Shown: positions 8,080-21,599 of the stretch, piece after piece
Layout of the letters: each line of letters opens with the position of its first letter
Position numbering within the stretch: position 1 is the stretch's first letter
DNA from: Deinococcus arboris
Lineage (GTDB): Bacteria > Deinococcota > Deinococci > Deinococcales > Deinococcaceae
NCBI RefSeq assembly: GCF_009755355.1
Contig: NZ_WQLB01000002.1
Span: 1 to 64,000 of the forward strand
DNA length: 64,000 nt
Direction of reading: 5' to 3'
Notes under the pieces: model-generated
Database searches by the model: none
Told to the model about the DNA's origin: nothing
The model's input: only the letters and a program-made list of their open reading frames with translations
Translations under genes and position numbers: made by a program

Positions 8080-9420
8080 TTAGCGCTTGAGGTTAGGGGG
8101 CACGTTGGGGAGACGCGGCGGCTTCATGCCTTTGCCGCCTGGGCCCGTCATGCGGCCCAGCATCTTCATCATGTCCTTCATCTGCTCGTGCATTTTCAGC
8201 AGCTTATTGATGTCCTGGACGGTATGCCCACTGCCTGCGGCAATGCGCTTGCGGCGGCGCCCGTCAATCAACTTGGGGTTGCGCCGCTCTTTGAGGGTCA
8301 TGCTGGAGATCATGGCGTCAATGCGCTGGATCTGTTTCTCATCGACATTGAAGCCTTCGGGCAGGGCGCGGCTCATGCCGGGAATCAGCTTCAGGAGGTC
8401 GCCCAGCGGCCCCATCTTGCGAATCTGACGCAGCTGGGTCAGCAAGTCTTCCAGGTCGAAATCGCCCGGCTTCTTGACCTCCATGGCCTTCAGGTCGGCC
8501 TGCTGGGCGCGCTCGATGAGGCCCAGCACATCGCCCATACCCAGGATGCGCCCGGCGACCCGGTCGGGGTAGAAGGGTTCTAGCCCCGTCAGCTTCTCGC
8601 TGGTCCCTGCAAAGTAAATAGGTTTGCCCGTCACGCTGCGCGCCGAGAGGGCCGCTCCGCCGCGCGCGTCGCCGTCCATCTTCGTGACCACCAGGCCTGT
8701 CACCGTGACGCGCTGATCGAAGGTCTGGGCCACGTTTAGGGCTTCCTGACCCGTCATGGCGTCCACCACCAGCAGGGATTCGGTGGGCTGCAGGGCCGCT
8801 TGCAGGTCGGCCAGCTGGTCCATCAGGGCCTCATCAATTTGCAGGCGACCGGCCGTGTCTACAATCACTAGATCGCGGAAATCGGTTTTCAGGTGCTCGT
8901 CTACCCGGCGTTTGGTTTCAGTGGGGGTCTCGCCGTCGGCCACCTTCAGAATCGGCACCCCTACCTGCCGGGCCAGCACTTCCAACTGGTCACGCGCCGC
9001 CGGGCGCTGGGTGTCGGCCGCCACCAGCAGCACGCGCCGGCCCTTACTCTTGTAGTGGGCGGCTAATTTGCCCGTACTGGTCGTCTTGCCGGCCCCCTGC
9101 AGGCCCACCATGAACCACACGTTGCCCTCGGTTTTCAGCTCGGGCTGCGCCGCCTTGCCCCCTAGGGTTTCAATCAGCTCGTCGTGCACCAACTTCACGA
9201 CCGTCTGCCCGGCATTCAGGCTGCCCATGACTTCCTGGCCTACAGCCTTCTCGCTGACCTTGGCCACAAAATCCTTGGCCACGCTGAAGTTCACATCGGC
9301 TTCCAGCAGGGCCATCCGGATCTCGCGCATGGCGGCTTTCACCTGCGCCTCGGTCAGCTGGCGCTCTTTGCCCACCCGGTCCAGAATGTCCTGCAACTTG
9401 TTGCCCAGGGACTCAAACAT
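8080..9420 (-). CDS. ffh: signal recognition particle protein Ffh
   Basis: A 446-residue SRP54 GTPase that binds signal sequences of nascent membrane proteins together with 4.5S RNA and delivers ribosomes to FtsY. N domain about 1-90; G domain with GLQGAGKTT (106-114), DTAGR (188-192) and TKMD (about 247); methionine-rich M domain from about 300 with the RNA-binding segment [11 protein letters not shown] and an [11 protein letters not shown] stretch. Length is normal. A TAGCCT hexamer 6 nt before the ATG indicates a leaderless transcript. Confidence 0.98.
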   Translation of the reverse strand: MFESLGNKLQDILDRVGKERQLTEAQVKAAMREIRMALLEADVNFSVAKDFVAKVSEKAVGQEVMGSLNAGQTVVKLVHDELIETLGGKAAQPELKTEGNVWFMVGLQGAGKTTSTGKLAAHYKSKGRRVLLVAADTQRPAARDQLEVLARQVGVPILKVADGETPTETKRRVDEHLKTDFRDLVIVDTAGRLQIDEALMDQLADLQAALQPTESLLVVDAMTGQEALNVAQTFDQRVTVTGLVVTKMDGDARGGAALSARSVTGKPIYFAGTSEKLTGLEPFYPDRVAGRILGMGDVLGLIERAQQADLKAMEVKKPGDFDLEDLLTQLRQIRKMGPLGDLLKLIPGMSRALPEGFNVDEKQIQRIDAMISSMTLKERRNPKLIDGRRRKRIAAGSGHTVQDINKLLKMHEQMKDMMKMLGRMTGPGGKGMKPPRLPNVPPNLKR

Positions 9421-9426
9421 GTTGAG

Positions 9427-9432
9427 AGGCTA
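9427..9432 (-). promoter_or_regulatory. -10 element of ffh (TAGCCT), leaderless-type
   Basis: TAGCCT followed by CTCAAC and the ffh ATG on the minus strand. Confidence 0.5.
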
Positions 9433-9487
9433 CCACGCAGGGCAAACAGGCAAAGGTGTTGCCGCCGCGTCCAGTCGGGTGCGGAGC

Positions 9488-10227
9488 ATGCGGAAAAAGG
9501 TGGGGGGAGGGTTGGCTCTGCTGGGGCTGAGTGCTTGCACACGTTGCCCGACTAGGAAGCGCAAGAGCGGGCAGTGTGGACGGCTACCTATCAGCAGCAG
9601 GAGGCGCAGGGGCAGAGGTATGCTAAAGCCTTTAGGCCGCTGCCTTTTGAGTTTCGGGGCGTGGGGTGGCGGGTCTGTGACTTTGGGCGCACCTACGAGG
9701 TCAGTGTGGTGTCTGGTTTGGGATACGGCCACCGAGCCGCAGCTGCGGGCTGCTTTGCGCCTGGCTGGTCTTGAGTCGCCCACCACTGGTTTTGAAGTGA
9801 CGCGCGCCCCGGCCTCTCCGGTTTCGCAGGTGCAGACAGGGCCGCTGCGCGCTGAAGTGCGTGTGCCGAGAACAGCGCAAGTGGGCCAGACGCTGACCCT
9901 TGCCGTCACCCTGCACAACGAAACGCGGCGATCAGTGCCACTCTTTTCTGGGGAGCGGCCACTGAACGCCGTCATTCACAACGCACGCGGCGAGGCCGTA
10001 CGCTGGTACACATCTGGCCTGATTTCCCTTATGGAGTTCGGTCAGGCCTGTCCACTTGGCCCATGTCACTGGGACCGTCTTCAGTTGAATTTCCCCTCGA
10101 CCAGTTCAGCCGCTGGTTGCCCCTGCCCCCAGGCGACTACACCGTCACCGTCCGAATGACACGCGTGTTTGCTGACGAGCAGGAACTCAACCTCACCTGC
10201 CCCTCGCAACTGTTGACCATCCGCTAG
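9488..10227 (+). pseudogene. lipoprotein gene with multiple frameshifts
   Basis: The frame starts at ATG 9488 with a lipoprotein signal ([17 protein letters not shown]). Coding-like sequence then jumps frame: about 9565-9710 reads WTATYQQQEAQGQRYAKAF in another frame, about 9715-10010 returns to the first (ATEPQLRAALRLAGLESP), and the end to TAG 10225-10227 (PPGDYTVTVRMTRVFADEQE) is in the second frame again. At least three shifts are needed to make one protein of about 240 residues. The C-terminal part looks like a beta-sandwich proteinase-inhibitor-type (BsuPI-like) domain; that is inference. Sequencing error is the alternative explanation. Confidence 0.7.
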
Positions 10228-10236
10228 CGTGCAGTC

Positions 10237-10518
10237 ATGCCCAAACTCGTGCGCGACCGTATCCCCGAACTGTCCGGCGGGCAGGCCACACCTCTGGGTG
10301 ACGCGGCTTTTCGCGCCGCTCTGCGCGAGAAGTTGCAGGAAGAAGTTGCGGAGTGTCTAGAGAGCGGCGAAACCGAAGAACTGGCCGATGTGCTGGAAGT
10401 CGTACTGGCATTAGCCAAGCTAGATGGCGTGGACGAAGCTGGGTTGAACACCCTGCGGCGCCAGAAAGCAGAGGCGCGTGGTGCCTTCACTCGCCGCCTG
10501 TGGTGGACGGCAATCTAA
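10237..10518 (+). CDS. phosphoribosyl-ATP pyrophosphohydrolase-like / MazG-like NTP pyrophosphohydrolase
   Basis: A 93-residue all-alpha NTP pyrophosphohydrolase-like protein. It opens KLVRDRIPEL, typical of the stand-alone family, and shows the metal-binding pattern EEVAECLES followed by EELADVLEVV (E-E-x-x-E plus E-x-x-D). The family hydrolyses nucleoside triphosphates or phosphoribosyl-ATP; the exact substrate here is unknown. The start overlaps the end region of the preceding pseudogene, and TAGCGT sits 6 nt before ATG. Confidence 0.8.
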   Translation: MPKLVRDRIPELSGGQATPLGDAAFRAALREKLQEEVAECLESGETEELADVLEVVLALAKLDGVDEAGLNTLRRQKAEARGAFTRRLWWTAI

Positions 10519-10539
10519 CGCTCGTTAGGCAAGGCACGC

Positions 10540-10545
10540 TAAACT
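10540..10545 (+). promoter_or_regulatory. -10 element of thiolase gene (TAAACT), leaderless-type
   Basis: TAAACT, GCGCAC, then ATG 10552. Confidence 0.5.
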
Positions 10546-10551
10546 GCGCAC

Positions 10552-11733
10552 ATGACCAAAGCTGTGATTGTGGCGGCCAGCCGCACGCCCACTGGGAAGT
10601 TTCTGGGCGCCCTGGCCGATGTGCCGGCTGTCGAACTGGGGGCCATCACCCTGCGCGAGACTCTGAAGCGTGCGGGACTCAGCGCCGAACTGGTTGAGGA
10701 AGTCATTCTGGGCCAGGTCGTGCAGGCGGGTAGTGGACAGAACCCGGCCCGCCAGGCCGCCCTGCGCGCGGGCCTGACCCATGAGGTCGGTGCGCTGACG
10801 ATCAACAAGGTGTGTGGCAGCGGACTTAAGGCGGTCATTCTGGCCGCCCAGAGCATTCGAGCCGGCGACCAGCGGGCCGTTCTGGCAGGCGGCATGGAAT
10901 CCATGAGCAACTCGCCTCACCTCCTGCCCGGCGCTCGCAAGGGCTACCGCCTGGGGCACGCGCAGGTACTGGATGCCAACACCCATGACGGCCTGTGGTG
11001 TTCCATCAACGACGAGGGGATGGGCCTGACCGGCGAGCGCGTGGCCGAGAAATACAGTATCGGCCGCGAGGAGCAGGACGCCTATGCGACGGCCAGCCAC
11101 CAGAAAGCTGTCGCCGCGCAGCAGGGCGGGCGTTTCACGGATGAGATTGTGCCGGTGACGGTACAGGGCCGTAAGGGCGACGTGACGGTGGACACCGATG
11201 AAGGCCCCCGCGCTGATACCAGCCCCGAGACCCTGGGCCGCCTGAAGCCCGCTTTCAAGAAAGACGGCTCGGTGACGGCGGGCAATGCGCCCGGCCTCAA
11301 CGACGGGGCCGCCAGTCTGCTGGTGGTCTCTGAAGAGGTGGCCCAGGCCCACGGCCTCCCTGTTCTGGCCGAAATTACCGGCTACGCCACAGGTGGCCTG
11401 GCTCCCGAGTGGGTCATGATGACCCCAGTTCCTGCCACTCAGAAGCTGCTGGAGAAGCTGGGGATGACGGCCAGCGACATTGACCTGTGGGAACTGAACG
11501 AGGCCTTCAGTGTGCAGAGCCTCGCGGTCAGCCGTGAACTGGGCCTGGACCCGGCCCGCGTGAACGTGAACGGCGGCGCGGTGGCGCTGGGTCACCCCAT
11601 TGGCGCCAGCGGCGCGCGCATTCTGGTCACGTTGCTGCACGCTCTGAAGCAGCAGGACAAGGAGACGGGCGTGGCGACCCTGTGCATGGGCGGCGGCAAT
11701 GGCCTGGCCCTGGCTGTGAAACGGGTAGGCTAG
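10552..11733 (+). CDS. acetyl-CoA C-acetyltransferase (thiolase)
   Basis: A 393-residue thiolase. It interconverts two acetyl-CoA and acetoacetyl-CoA + CoA, or cleaves 3-ketoacyl-CoA. Catalytic residues are at family positions: Cys88 ([11 protein letters not shown]), His348 ([17 protein letters not shown]) and Cys378 (TLCMGGGNG). Length and the C-H-C positions match biosynthetic-type (AtoB/PhaA) thiolases. It heads a tight run with YciI, a small unknown and 3-hydroxybutyryl-CoA dehydrogenase, which would carry out the next step (acetoacetyl-CoA to 3-hydroxybutyryl-CoA). Confidence 0.93.
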   Translation: MTKAVIVAASRTPTGKFLGALADVPAVELGAITLRETLKRAGLSAELVEEVILGQVVQAGSGQNPARQAALRAGLTHEVGALTINKVCGSGLKAVILAAQSIRAGDQRAVLAGGMESMSNSPHLLPGARKGYRLGHAQVLDANTHDGLWCSINDEGMGLTGERVAEKYSIGREEQDAYATASHQKAVAAQQGGRFTDEIVPVTVQGRKGDVTVDTDEGPRADTSPETLGRLKPAFKKDGSVTAGNAPGLNDGAASLLVVSEEVAQAHGLPVLAEITGYATGGLAPEWVMMTPVPATQKLLEKLGMTASDIDLWELNEAFSVQSLAVSRELGLDPARVNVNGGAVALGHPIGASGARILVTLLHALKQQDKETGVATLCMGGGNGLALAVKRVG

Positions 11734-11737
11734 GCGC

Positions 11738-12046
11738 ATGGCAATCCTGTGGATGATCGAAAGCACATATCTGAAGATGGGTGAAGAACTCGCCGCCGTG
11801 ACCCCCGCCCACCGCGAGTGGCTGGATCAGCACTACCGTACGGGCCTGTTTCTGACCAGTGGCCGCAAGGTGGACCGCACCGGCGGCGTGCTGCTGGCCC
11901 AGGCGGAGACCCTGCAGGAATTGGTGGATATCTTCGACGGTGACCCCTTCGTGCAAAAAGGCTGTGCGCGCTACCGCTACACGGCGTTTACGCCCGTCAA
12001 GCGCAGCCGCGCCGTGGACCTTGAGGGCGTCCCGCTGGTGGAATGA
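11738..12046 (+). CDS. YciI family protein
   Basis: A 102-residue ferredoxin-like dimeric alpha/beta-barrel protein of the YciI/YCII group. The family pattern is visible: HREWLDQHY near residue 28, LTSGRK, and DPFVQKGCARY. Biochemical role is unknown for most members. It starts 4 nt after the thiolase stop and its own stop overlaps the next start (ATGA), so it is translated within the same operon. Confidence 0.85.
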   Translation: MAILWMIESTYLKMGEELAAVTPAHREWLDQHYRTGLFLTSGRKVDRTGGVLLAQAETLQELVDIFDGDPFVQKGCARYRYTAFTPVKRSRAVDLEGVPLVE

Positions 12047-12525
12047 AGGCGCTGGCCCTGGCCTTAATGCTGGGCGGTGTGGAAGGCAAGGCCGGGTTTC
12101 TCGGCACGGCCACGCCCCCGCTACAGACAGCCATCTGTCAGCCAGGCGGGTGTGTGCTGCTGGGCCGCCAGAAAATCCAGACGGAGTTGGGACTCACCTT
12201 CACCGAACACCATGTAGCAGTGCCGTCCCTCAAGAATCCGCTGAGGTTTGGCGTGGATGGACAGGGAAAAATTCAGTGGGCAGAGGTGGGCGTGTCTGGC
12301 CCCGTCCCAGCTGCGGCCGAGCTGTCTGTGCTGGTCCGCTTTGTACAGGCCGCGACCGGGCGCTGGGTCAGCGCAGCCCAAGTTCACCGCTGTCTCAAAT
12401 CGGCCCGTCAGAACGCAGCACGCTCGGTCTCTCTGATCGAATTGGATCAGGCAGGTGTGGTTTGTGTGGCCAGCGGACCGAACGGGCCGTTCAAGCTGGC
12501 GGCTTTTCTGGGGCTTCCCCATTAG
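12043..12525 (+). CDS. hypothetical protein
   Basis: A 160-residue protein with a short hydrophobic N-terminus ([15 protein letters not shown]), possibly a weak signal sequence. Four cysteines occur in the rest. No family recognised. It overlaps the YciI stop by 4 nt and precedes 3-hydroxybutyryl-CoA dehydrogenase by 15 nt, so it is inside the acyl-CoA operon. Confidence 0.6.
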   Translation: MKALALALMLGGVEGKAGFLGTATPPLQTAICQPGGCVLLGRQKIQTELGLTFTEHHVAVPSLKNPLRFGVDGQGKIQWAEVGVSGPVPAAAELSVLVRFVQAATGRWVSAAQVHRCLKSARQNAARSVSLIELDQAGVVCVASGPNGPFKLAAFLGLPH

Positions 12526-12540
12526 CAAGGACGTGAATCT

Positions 12541-13377
<837 letters not shown>

Positions 13378-13444
13378 CGCTCGACGCTCCGCCGCCTGAC
13401 CCGGCTCATGGCCCGCGGGCGCCCCTGTGTTAGAACGGGGGCCG

Positions 13445-14269
13445 ATGAAACAATTCTGGTGGAGCGTGGCGGCGTTGGGTGCCCTGAGTTTGAGTGGAGC
13501 GGCCAGCGCCGCTGACGTGCGCCTGGGGCTAAACAGCTCGCTGGGTCTGGGCTGCCAGGTGGCCGGGGTGCGCGCGGGTGTGCAAGAAGGCCGTCTGGGC
13601 TTTTATGGCCAGGCGGCCTTCTGCCTAAGCAACGTAGAGGGCCGGGCGGGCGGCGCCGCGTTTGGGGTGGGGGCCAGCTTCGATATTTTCAGTACGGCTG
13701 GCCTGACCGCCTACGCGCTGCTTGGGGGCGACGTGCAAAACGGCGCTGCGGTGGTGCATGGGGGCCTCGGCCTGCGCTACGGAGTCCCGCTGGTGCCGGT
13801 GGAGGCGTATGTCGAGGCGGGCGTGCAGCGCATCAATACGCCACTTCAGGCCATCTTTGGGCCGCGCCTGGCCCTGGGCGTGAACTACAAAGTCAATGTG
13901 GCGAACCTACAGGGCACCCTGCCCACAGCGGCGCCAGCAGGCGAGGTCAGCAGCACGGGCGCGCCGGCCAGCTGTCAATTGACCCCCGAGCAGGACGCTG
14001 TCGGGGCGCAGACCACAGCGGCGGCAGCAGCCGAATCTGCCCTTTCAGCGGCGGCTGGGGCCTACGCCGCTGGCTTCTCTAACTTCTCCTACAAGGTGAC
14101 CACGACGAGCAGCAGGGTCGTGGGCAACAGTGCCGTGGTGAGGGGCAGCGTCACCATCAGCCTGACCTCACGCAGCAGTGGTGAGCGCATCACAGACACC
14201 TACAGTGGCATCATCACCCTGGAGCGCGCCGACTGCGGGTGGGTGGCCACTGGCTACAGCCGCGAATAA
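13445..14269 (+). CDS. secreted hypothetical protein
   Basis: A 274-residue protein with a clean signal peptide (MKQFWWSVAALGALSLSGAASA). The first half is rich in glycine and alternating hydrophobics, as in small beta-barrel or S-layer-associated proteins. A cysteine-containing segment follows at about 170, and the last 80 residues form a separate beta-rich domain. I do not recognise the family. The start at 13445 places the signal peptide at the N-terminus. Confidence 0.65.
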   Translation: MKQFWWSVAALGALSLSGAASAADVRLGLNSSLGLGCQVAGVRAGVQEGRLGFYGQAAFCLSNVEGRAGGAAFGVGASFDIFSTAGLTAYALLGGDVQNGAAVVHGGLGLRYGVPLVPVEAYVEAGVQRINTPLQAIFGPRLALGVNYKVNVANLQGTLPTAAPAGEVSSTGAPASCQLTPEQDAVGAQTTAAAAAESALSAAAGAYAAGFSNFSYKVTTTSSRVVGNSAVVRGSVTISLTSRSSGERITDTYSGIITLERADCGWVATGYSRE

Positions 14270-14280
14270 CAGACCGAAGT

Positions 14281-14314
14281 TGGGGAAGCAAGCCCGCATG
14301 TGGCCTGCTTCCCC
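14281..14314 (+). terminator. long hairpin after the secreted protein
   Basis: TGGGGAAGCA (14281-14290) pairs with TGCTTCCCCA (14305-14314) around 14 nt, 12 nt after the stop. No T-run follows, so it may act as an mRNA end-stabilising hairpin. Confidence 0.6.
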
Positions 14315-14343
14315 AGCTTCTGCTTCATGGCATCATCGGGCGC

Positions 14344-15024
14344 GTGACTGTCGTCGTCCGGCCTCTGTACGCCAACGTCTTCCTGCTGACCACGCCGCAA
14401 GGCCGGCTGCTGGTGGACAGCGGCGCGGCGTGGTATGCCCCGGCTTTTGCGGGGCTGCTGCGGGCCTTTGCCCCGGACGCCCTGCTGCTCACGCACGCGC
14501 ATGTGGACCACGCTGGCAGCGCCTTTCTGGCCGCTCGCACCGGCGTGCCAGTGCTGGCGCATCCACTGGAACATCCGGGTCTGCTGGGTCAGGTGCATGA
14601 CCTGCCCTACCCGGCCCGCCGCCCAGAACTGGGGCGCGTGATTTCCCGTCTGCATCCCAAGGTGCCGGCCGCCGCGCTGCGGGCCACCCTGCCGGGCGAG
14701 GACGTGCTGGGCTGGGAGGTGGTCCATCTGCCGGGGCACACGGCTGGGCAGATCGGGGTGCGCCGGGGGGATACGCTGATCGCCGCTGACGCCGTGGTGG
14801 GTGCTCCGGACGGCGCTCATCTGCCGAGGGCCGCCTATAACCATGACCATAACCAAGCGCTGGCGACCCTCAAACGTATCGCCGCGATGGACACCAGCGT
14901 CATCTGGCCCGGCCACGGCGGCGTCCTGAGCCGCGCCCAGGTGGCCGCGCGGGCCGTGCGCGACGATGAAGCGTCAGGGTCAGCAGCTGGAACTGAGTGG
15001 GGAGGAAACTCAAGGCCAGCCTGA
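14344..15024 (+). CDS. MBL-fold metallo-hydrolase
   Basis: A 226-residue metallo-beta-lactamase-fold hydrolase. Metal ligands are in order: THAHVDHAG (H-x-H-x-D-H), HLPGHTAGQ, ADAVVG and a C-terminal WPGHGG. Substrate cannot be told from sequence. GTG 14344 is chosen because the frame upstream runs through the preceding hairpin. The last 15 residues are low complexity. Confidence 0.85.
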   Translation: MTVVVRPLYANVFLLTTPQGRLLVDSGAAWYAPAFAGLLRAFAPDALLLTHAHVDHAGSAFLAARTGVPVLAHPLEHPGLLGQVHDLPYPARRPELGRVISRLHPKVPAAALRATLPGEDVLGWEVVHLPGHTAGQIGVRRGDTLIAADAVVGAPDGAHLPRAAYNHDHNQALATLKRIAAMDTSVIWPGHGGVLSRAQVAARAVRDDEASGSAAGTEWGGNSRPA

Positions 15025-15359
15025 AGAACGCAGAGGCCAAAGAGGTTCTCAAGGGATTTGGGGAAAGCGACGCAGATTGCGTATGCTCTCGTCCTCGCAG
15101 CGGAATCCAGAGCGGCCAGCGGTGAGGATCCGCCGCCGCTTCTCAGGTGAATGCAGCGAGTGTCAGCAAGAGACGATGACGCCAACGGAATTGAGGAGCG
15201 TTTTTGGTCCCCCAATACCGTTGGCATCCCTTGTCAGAAGCGCTTAGGTTCCCTGCTTTCTTGCCCTCCTGCTCAGGTCAGGACACGGTGCCAGGGCCTC
15301 ACTGGGTCAGCGGCAATCCTGCGCCGACCTGGCCCGTGACCGCCCTGACCCCCGCCTCC
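15025..15359. other. intergenic region with one hairpin
   Basis: No coding sequence of typical composition is visible. It contains an imperfect palindrome at 15182-15224 and the pgi 3' flank. Confidence 0.6.
15182..15224. repeat. imperfect palindrome
   Basis: CCAACGG (15182-15188) pairs with CCGTTGG (15218-15224) and ATTG with CAAT just inside it, enclosing a T-rich loop. It may be a convergent terminator or a small repeat relic. Confidence 0.5.
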
Positions 15360-16991
<1,632 letters not shown>

Positions 16992-17151
16992 GCGCTCTCC
17001 CTTTGGGTAGGCGGGGAAAAAGCCTGCCCTGAACGTCCGGGAGCATACCTGCTGTGCTCCCATGCCCGCGCCGGGGCTGTCCACATGCCGCACTCACCCC
17101 GTTCTTAGGGCCGTCAGAGAATTGTGCGAAGTCACCGCCTACCCTGGGTCT

Positions 17152-17361
17152 ATGACCAGGAAGGCCAGGGACGCGGCGCAGTCGACATGGGGGGTCTGGG
17201 GTACGCCCTACCTGAATGACGACCCCCGTCCCCAGACCCCCCCCCAGCCCGAAGCGGCCCGCCTGCTCTCGCCGGAAGCCATTCGCCGCGCCATTCAGGC
17301 TGAAGAGCAGCGTCAGGTTTTCGCGCTGCTGGGCCGCCTGCGCCGGGGCCGACCCTCGTAA
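17152..17361 (+). CDS. small hypothetical protein
   Basis: A 69-residue basic protein: a proline-rich N-terminal half (DDPRPQTPPQPEA) and a helical C-terminus (LSPEAIRRAIQAEEQRQVFALLGRLRRG). No known family. TACCCT lies 6 nt before ATG 17152, a leaderless-type context. The gene is short, so confidence is moderate. Confidence 0.5.
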   Translation: MTRKARDAAQSTWGVWGTPYLNDDPRPQTPPQPEAARLLSPEAIRRAIQAEEQRQVFALLGRLRRGRPS

Positions 17362-17674
17362 GCCGGACTGCCGCTTCATGACGGCATAGCTGGGAAGGCA
17401 CCGTCTGCGCTTCTAGAGCGTAACCTCTTTAGCCTCTCCTTCTCTGCTCGAAGTTCACCCGGCAGAAGGCCCGGTTCAACCGGAGTCCGTAGACCACTCG
17501 CGTTTTTCAGGCCACGCGGCCCCGCGCTTATCAGGCGTCAGGGGCCGCGTTCCATTTGGCAGGCCGCCGGCCCTTCCATCTGACCTCCGGCCGCGCTTGA
17601 ATGCAGCCGTCTGTTTCTCTCTGCCTCCTGCCAGTGCTGCGGAGGCTTCTCGCGCTGCTTTCTGGAGTGTTCCC
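17362..17674. other. intergenic region upstream of the second thiolase
   Basis: About 310 bp with no convincing gene or clear hairpin. It should contain the promoter of the thiolase/CoA-transferase operon, but I cannot point to hexamers with confidence. Confidence 0.4.
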
Positions 17675-18969
<1,295 letters not shown>

Positions 18970-18973
<4 letters not shown>

Positions 18974-20334
18974 AGACCGTTCCCGTGATCACCGCCGCTG
19001 AAGCCGCTGCCAAGGTCCAGAGTGGGCAAACGCTGCTGGTGGGCGGCTTCGGCATGACGGGCAACCCGGTGCACCTGGTGCACGCCCTGGCCGAAACCGA
19101 CGTGCAGGGGCTGACCTACGTGGCCAACAATGTCTCGGAGCCGGGCCTGAGTGGCGGCCGCCTGCTGCGCAACCGCCAGATCAGGAAGGCGGTCGGGTCA
19201 TATTTCACCTCCAACCCGGAAGCGGTGAAGGCCAACCAGGAGGGCTGGCTGGAGGTGCAACTGCTGCCGCAGGGCACGCTGGCCGAGGCCATCCGCGCGG
19301 GTGGCGCGGGCCTGGGCGGCTTCTATACGCCCACGGCAGCGGGCACCCTGATTGCCGGGGATGCCGACGTGCGTACCCTGAATGGCCAGGAGATGGTCTT
19401 CGTGCCGGCCCTGCGCGGCGACGTGGCGTTTATCCGCGCGTGGCGGGCCGACACGGCGGGCAACCTCCAGTACCGCCTGACCGAGCAGAACTTCAACCGG
19501 GCGATGGCCACCGCCGCTGACCTCGTAATTGCCGAGGTCGAGGAGATCGTCCCCGTGGGCACCATTGCGCCGGGTGAGGTCCACACCCCAGGCCTGTACG
19601 TGGATTTCCTGGTGCAGGGCACTCTGTCGGCCGATCATCTGGGCAGCAGCGCCAGTGTGAAGGGCGGTGCCAAGAAGGTGGACGAGGCCCGCATGAACAT
19701 GGCCCGCCGCGCCCTGAAAGAACTGCACCGGGGCGACGTGGTCAACCTGGGCATCGGCATTCCGACGCTGGTGGCTGACCTCATCACGCCGGAACACGGC
19801 GTCAACCTGCACACCGAAAACGGGATGCTGGGTGTCGGCCCGGCCCCCGAAGACGGCGGCGCGCTGGACTACCCGGTCAATGCGGGCAAGATTCCGGTCA
19901 CGGCCCTGGCTGGGGCCAGCTACTTTGACAGCGCCGACTCGTTTGCCATGATTCGCGGGCGGCATGTGGACGTGGCTGTGATGGGCGGCCTTCAGGTGGA
20001 CGCTCACGGCAACCTGGCCAACTGGGCTGTGCCGGGGAAGCCCCTGCTGGGCGTGGGCGGCGCAATGGACCTGGCGGGCGGCGCCCGGCGCCTGATTATC
20101 ACCATGAGCCACACTGACCCCGACGGAACGCCCAAAGTTGTCCCTGACTGCACCCTGCCCCTGACGGCCCGCGGCGCGGTGGACCTGGTGATTACCGACA
20201 AAGCCGTCTTTGAGTTCAGAGCAGGCCAGCTGACCCTGACCGAGCTCATGCCGGGCGCCACGCTGGACGAGGTGCGCGCCGGGACGGGTGCGGTGTTTGT
20301 CGAGGCGTTGAGGACTGAAACAGCGACGGTGTAG
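18970..20334 (+). CDS. 3-oxoacid CoA-transferase, fused A and B subunits
   Basis: A 454-residue single-chain CoA-transferase. The N-terminal half (about 1-220) is the A subunit ([28 protein letters not shown]); the C-terminal half (about 235-454) is the B subunit with the catalytic glutamate in [12 protein letters not shown]. Separate subunits are usual in bacteria; the fused form resembles the mitochondrial SCOT layout. It moves CoA between succinyl-CoA and 3-oxoacids such as acetoacetate. The start is GTG 18970, overlapping the thiolase stop by 4 nt. Confidence 0.92.
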
Positions 20335-20386
20335 GGCGCGCGGCGATTGAGACGAATTGTTGAGTCGGTTCTGATTTCGACACTGA

Positions 20387-20421
20387 CTGACCCCCACCGT
20401 TTGCCTAAGCGGTGGGGTCAG
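20387..20421. terminator. strong hairpin after the CoA-transferase operon
   Basis: CTGACCCCCACCG (20387-20399) pairs with CGGTGGGGTCAG (20410-20421) with one bulge, around a 10-nt loop. It lies 50 nt after the stop. There is no T-run, so it could also be a small repeat. Confidence 0.6.
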
Positions 20422-20912
20422 ACTGTTCCGAATACGGCACGAAGTGGTTCACCTTCGCAGAGCGGCCAGAAGGAGCAAAACGCCCCTCCGCGCGTGGCAT
20501 TTACACCTGCGTTCCGGGTTGTTCGTGGGAGAGAGAGCCGTTCGCGTCAGGTGTTGCCTTTATGCCCCCTGAGCCTGTGGCTCACTGCGACTATTTCGCC
20601 TCAGAGACCAGTCGGGAACTTCTGCAGCATGACGGCGTACTTGAATTGTGACGGAAGCAGGAATGAAAGAGCCTCCAGTTTCTTCCTGATGAACGTCATT
20701 TTTCCCCTCGGCGTCGAGTCAATGCTGCAGCATGAGGCGGAGGTCAGCGAGCCCTCGTCTCATCGTGCCCAGGAGGTAACCCCAGCTCAACCGGCAGAAA
20801 TGGCGTGTGCTGACCCTCGGGTTTGGTCAGTGGTCCCAGCCGGATTCCGTCTGCGTCCAGAAATCCGGCCTTTGTTCCACTCCTAACCGGAACCCGTCTC
20901 AGGAGAGCCTCT
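20422..20912. other. long non-coding stretch
   Basis: About 490 bp without a convincing gene. Open frames here are short, lack the third-position GC bias of neighbours, and match no family I know. It may be a decayed gene or repeat. Confidence 0.5.
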
Positions 20913-21344
20913 ATGACTCATCTTTCGCAGCGCAGACTCCACATTCTCAGGGCCCTTTACCTCTACATCGTTGTTGGCTTGACCCTGTTCATCTTCATTC
21001 CCGCCCTGCTCAGTCCTGATCAGCCTTCACCCGCTGGCCTCCTACTCCGCTCCCTCATGGTTGGCACTGCCCTCCTGGCCCTGATGGGCCTGCGGTATCC
21101 AGTCAAGATGATTCCTCTGCTTCTCTTTGAGCTGTTCTGGAAGTCCACCTGGCTGCTGGCCGTGGGCCTTCCCCGCATCTTGGCCGGTTCGCTGGACGAG
21201 GGGACCATCACCGATTTGATTGCCTGCCTGATGGGCGTCATTCTGGTGCCGCTCGCGTTGCCCTGGCGCTACGTGCTCCATCAGTACTGGAAGGCCCCCG
21301 GTGACCCCTGGAAGGCGCACGGTCCCGTCTCTTCCAAGACCTGA
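20913..21344 (+). CDS. integral membrane protein, unknown
   Basis: A 143-residue protein with four hydrophobic segments (about 15-35, 45-62, 68-88 and 104-124) and a short polar C-terminus. ATG 20913 follows AGGAGAG at good spacing. It resembles small DoxX/YphA-like four-helix membrane proteins in size, but I cannot assign a family. Confidence 0.65.
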   Translation: MTHLSQRRLHILRALYLYIVVGLTLFIFIPALLSPDQPSPAGLLLRSLMVGTALLALMGLRYPVKMIPLLLFELFWKSTWLLAVGLPRILAGSLDEGTITDLIACLMGVILVPLALPWRYVLHQYWKAPGDPWKAHGPVSSKT

Positions 21345-21361
21345 CCGCTCTTCCCAGAGCA

Positions 21362-21398
21362 GAGGCCCGCCCACAGGCTAAAGGTGACGGCGGGCCTC
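21362..21398 (+). terminator. hairpin after the membrane protein gene
   Basis: GAGGCCCGCC (21362-21371) pairs with GGCGGGCCTC (21389-21398) around 17 nt. It follows the stop by 17 nt. Confidence 0.65.
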
Positions 21399-21586
21399 AA
21401 TACGTTTTGCTGGTACCAGCACATGGGCGCCTGTTGGTGGCTCCTGCACGGCAGCCCCGACAGCCTGTGGACGCCTATGGGCTCTCCTTCAGCCACTTTG
21501 GTCCCCTCTGCCCTTCACTGCTTCCGGCCTCGTGCCCCCGCCTTTACCTTCCCGTCAGACTGTGCTGCGCTCCGAAAGCCCACCGC

Positions 21587-21592
21587 TAGACT
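21587..21592 (+). promoter_or_regulatory. -10 element of glgB (TAGACT), leaderless-type
   Basis: TAGACT, TTGCCCC, then ATG 21600. It selects this ATG over the overlapping out-of-frame ATG 4 nt further on. Confidence 0.5.
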
Positions 21593-21599
21593 TTGCCCC

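Noticed and set aside
20347..20886. 179-codon plus-strand frame after the CoA-transferase
   Set aside because: It passes through a strong hairpin, lacks a family match and does not show neighbour-like codon use.
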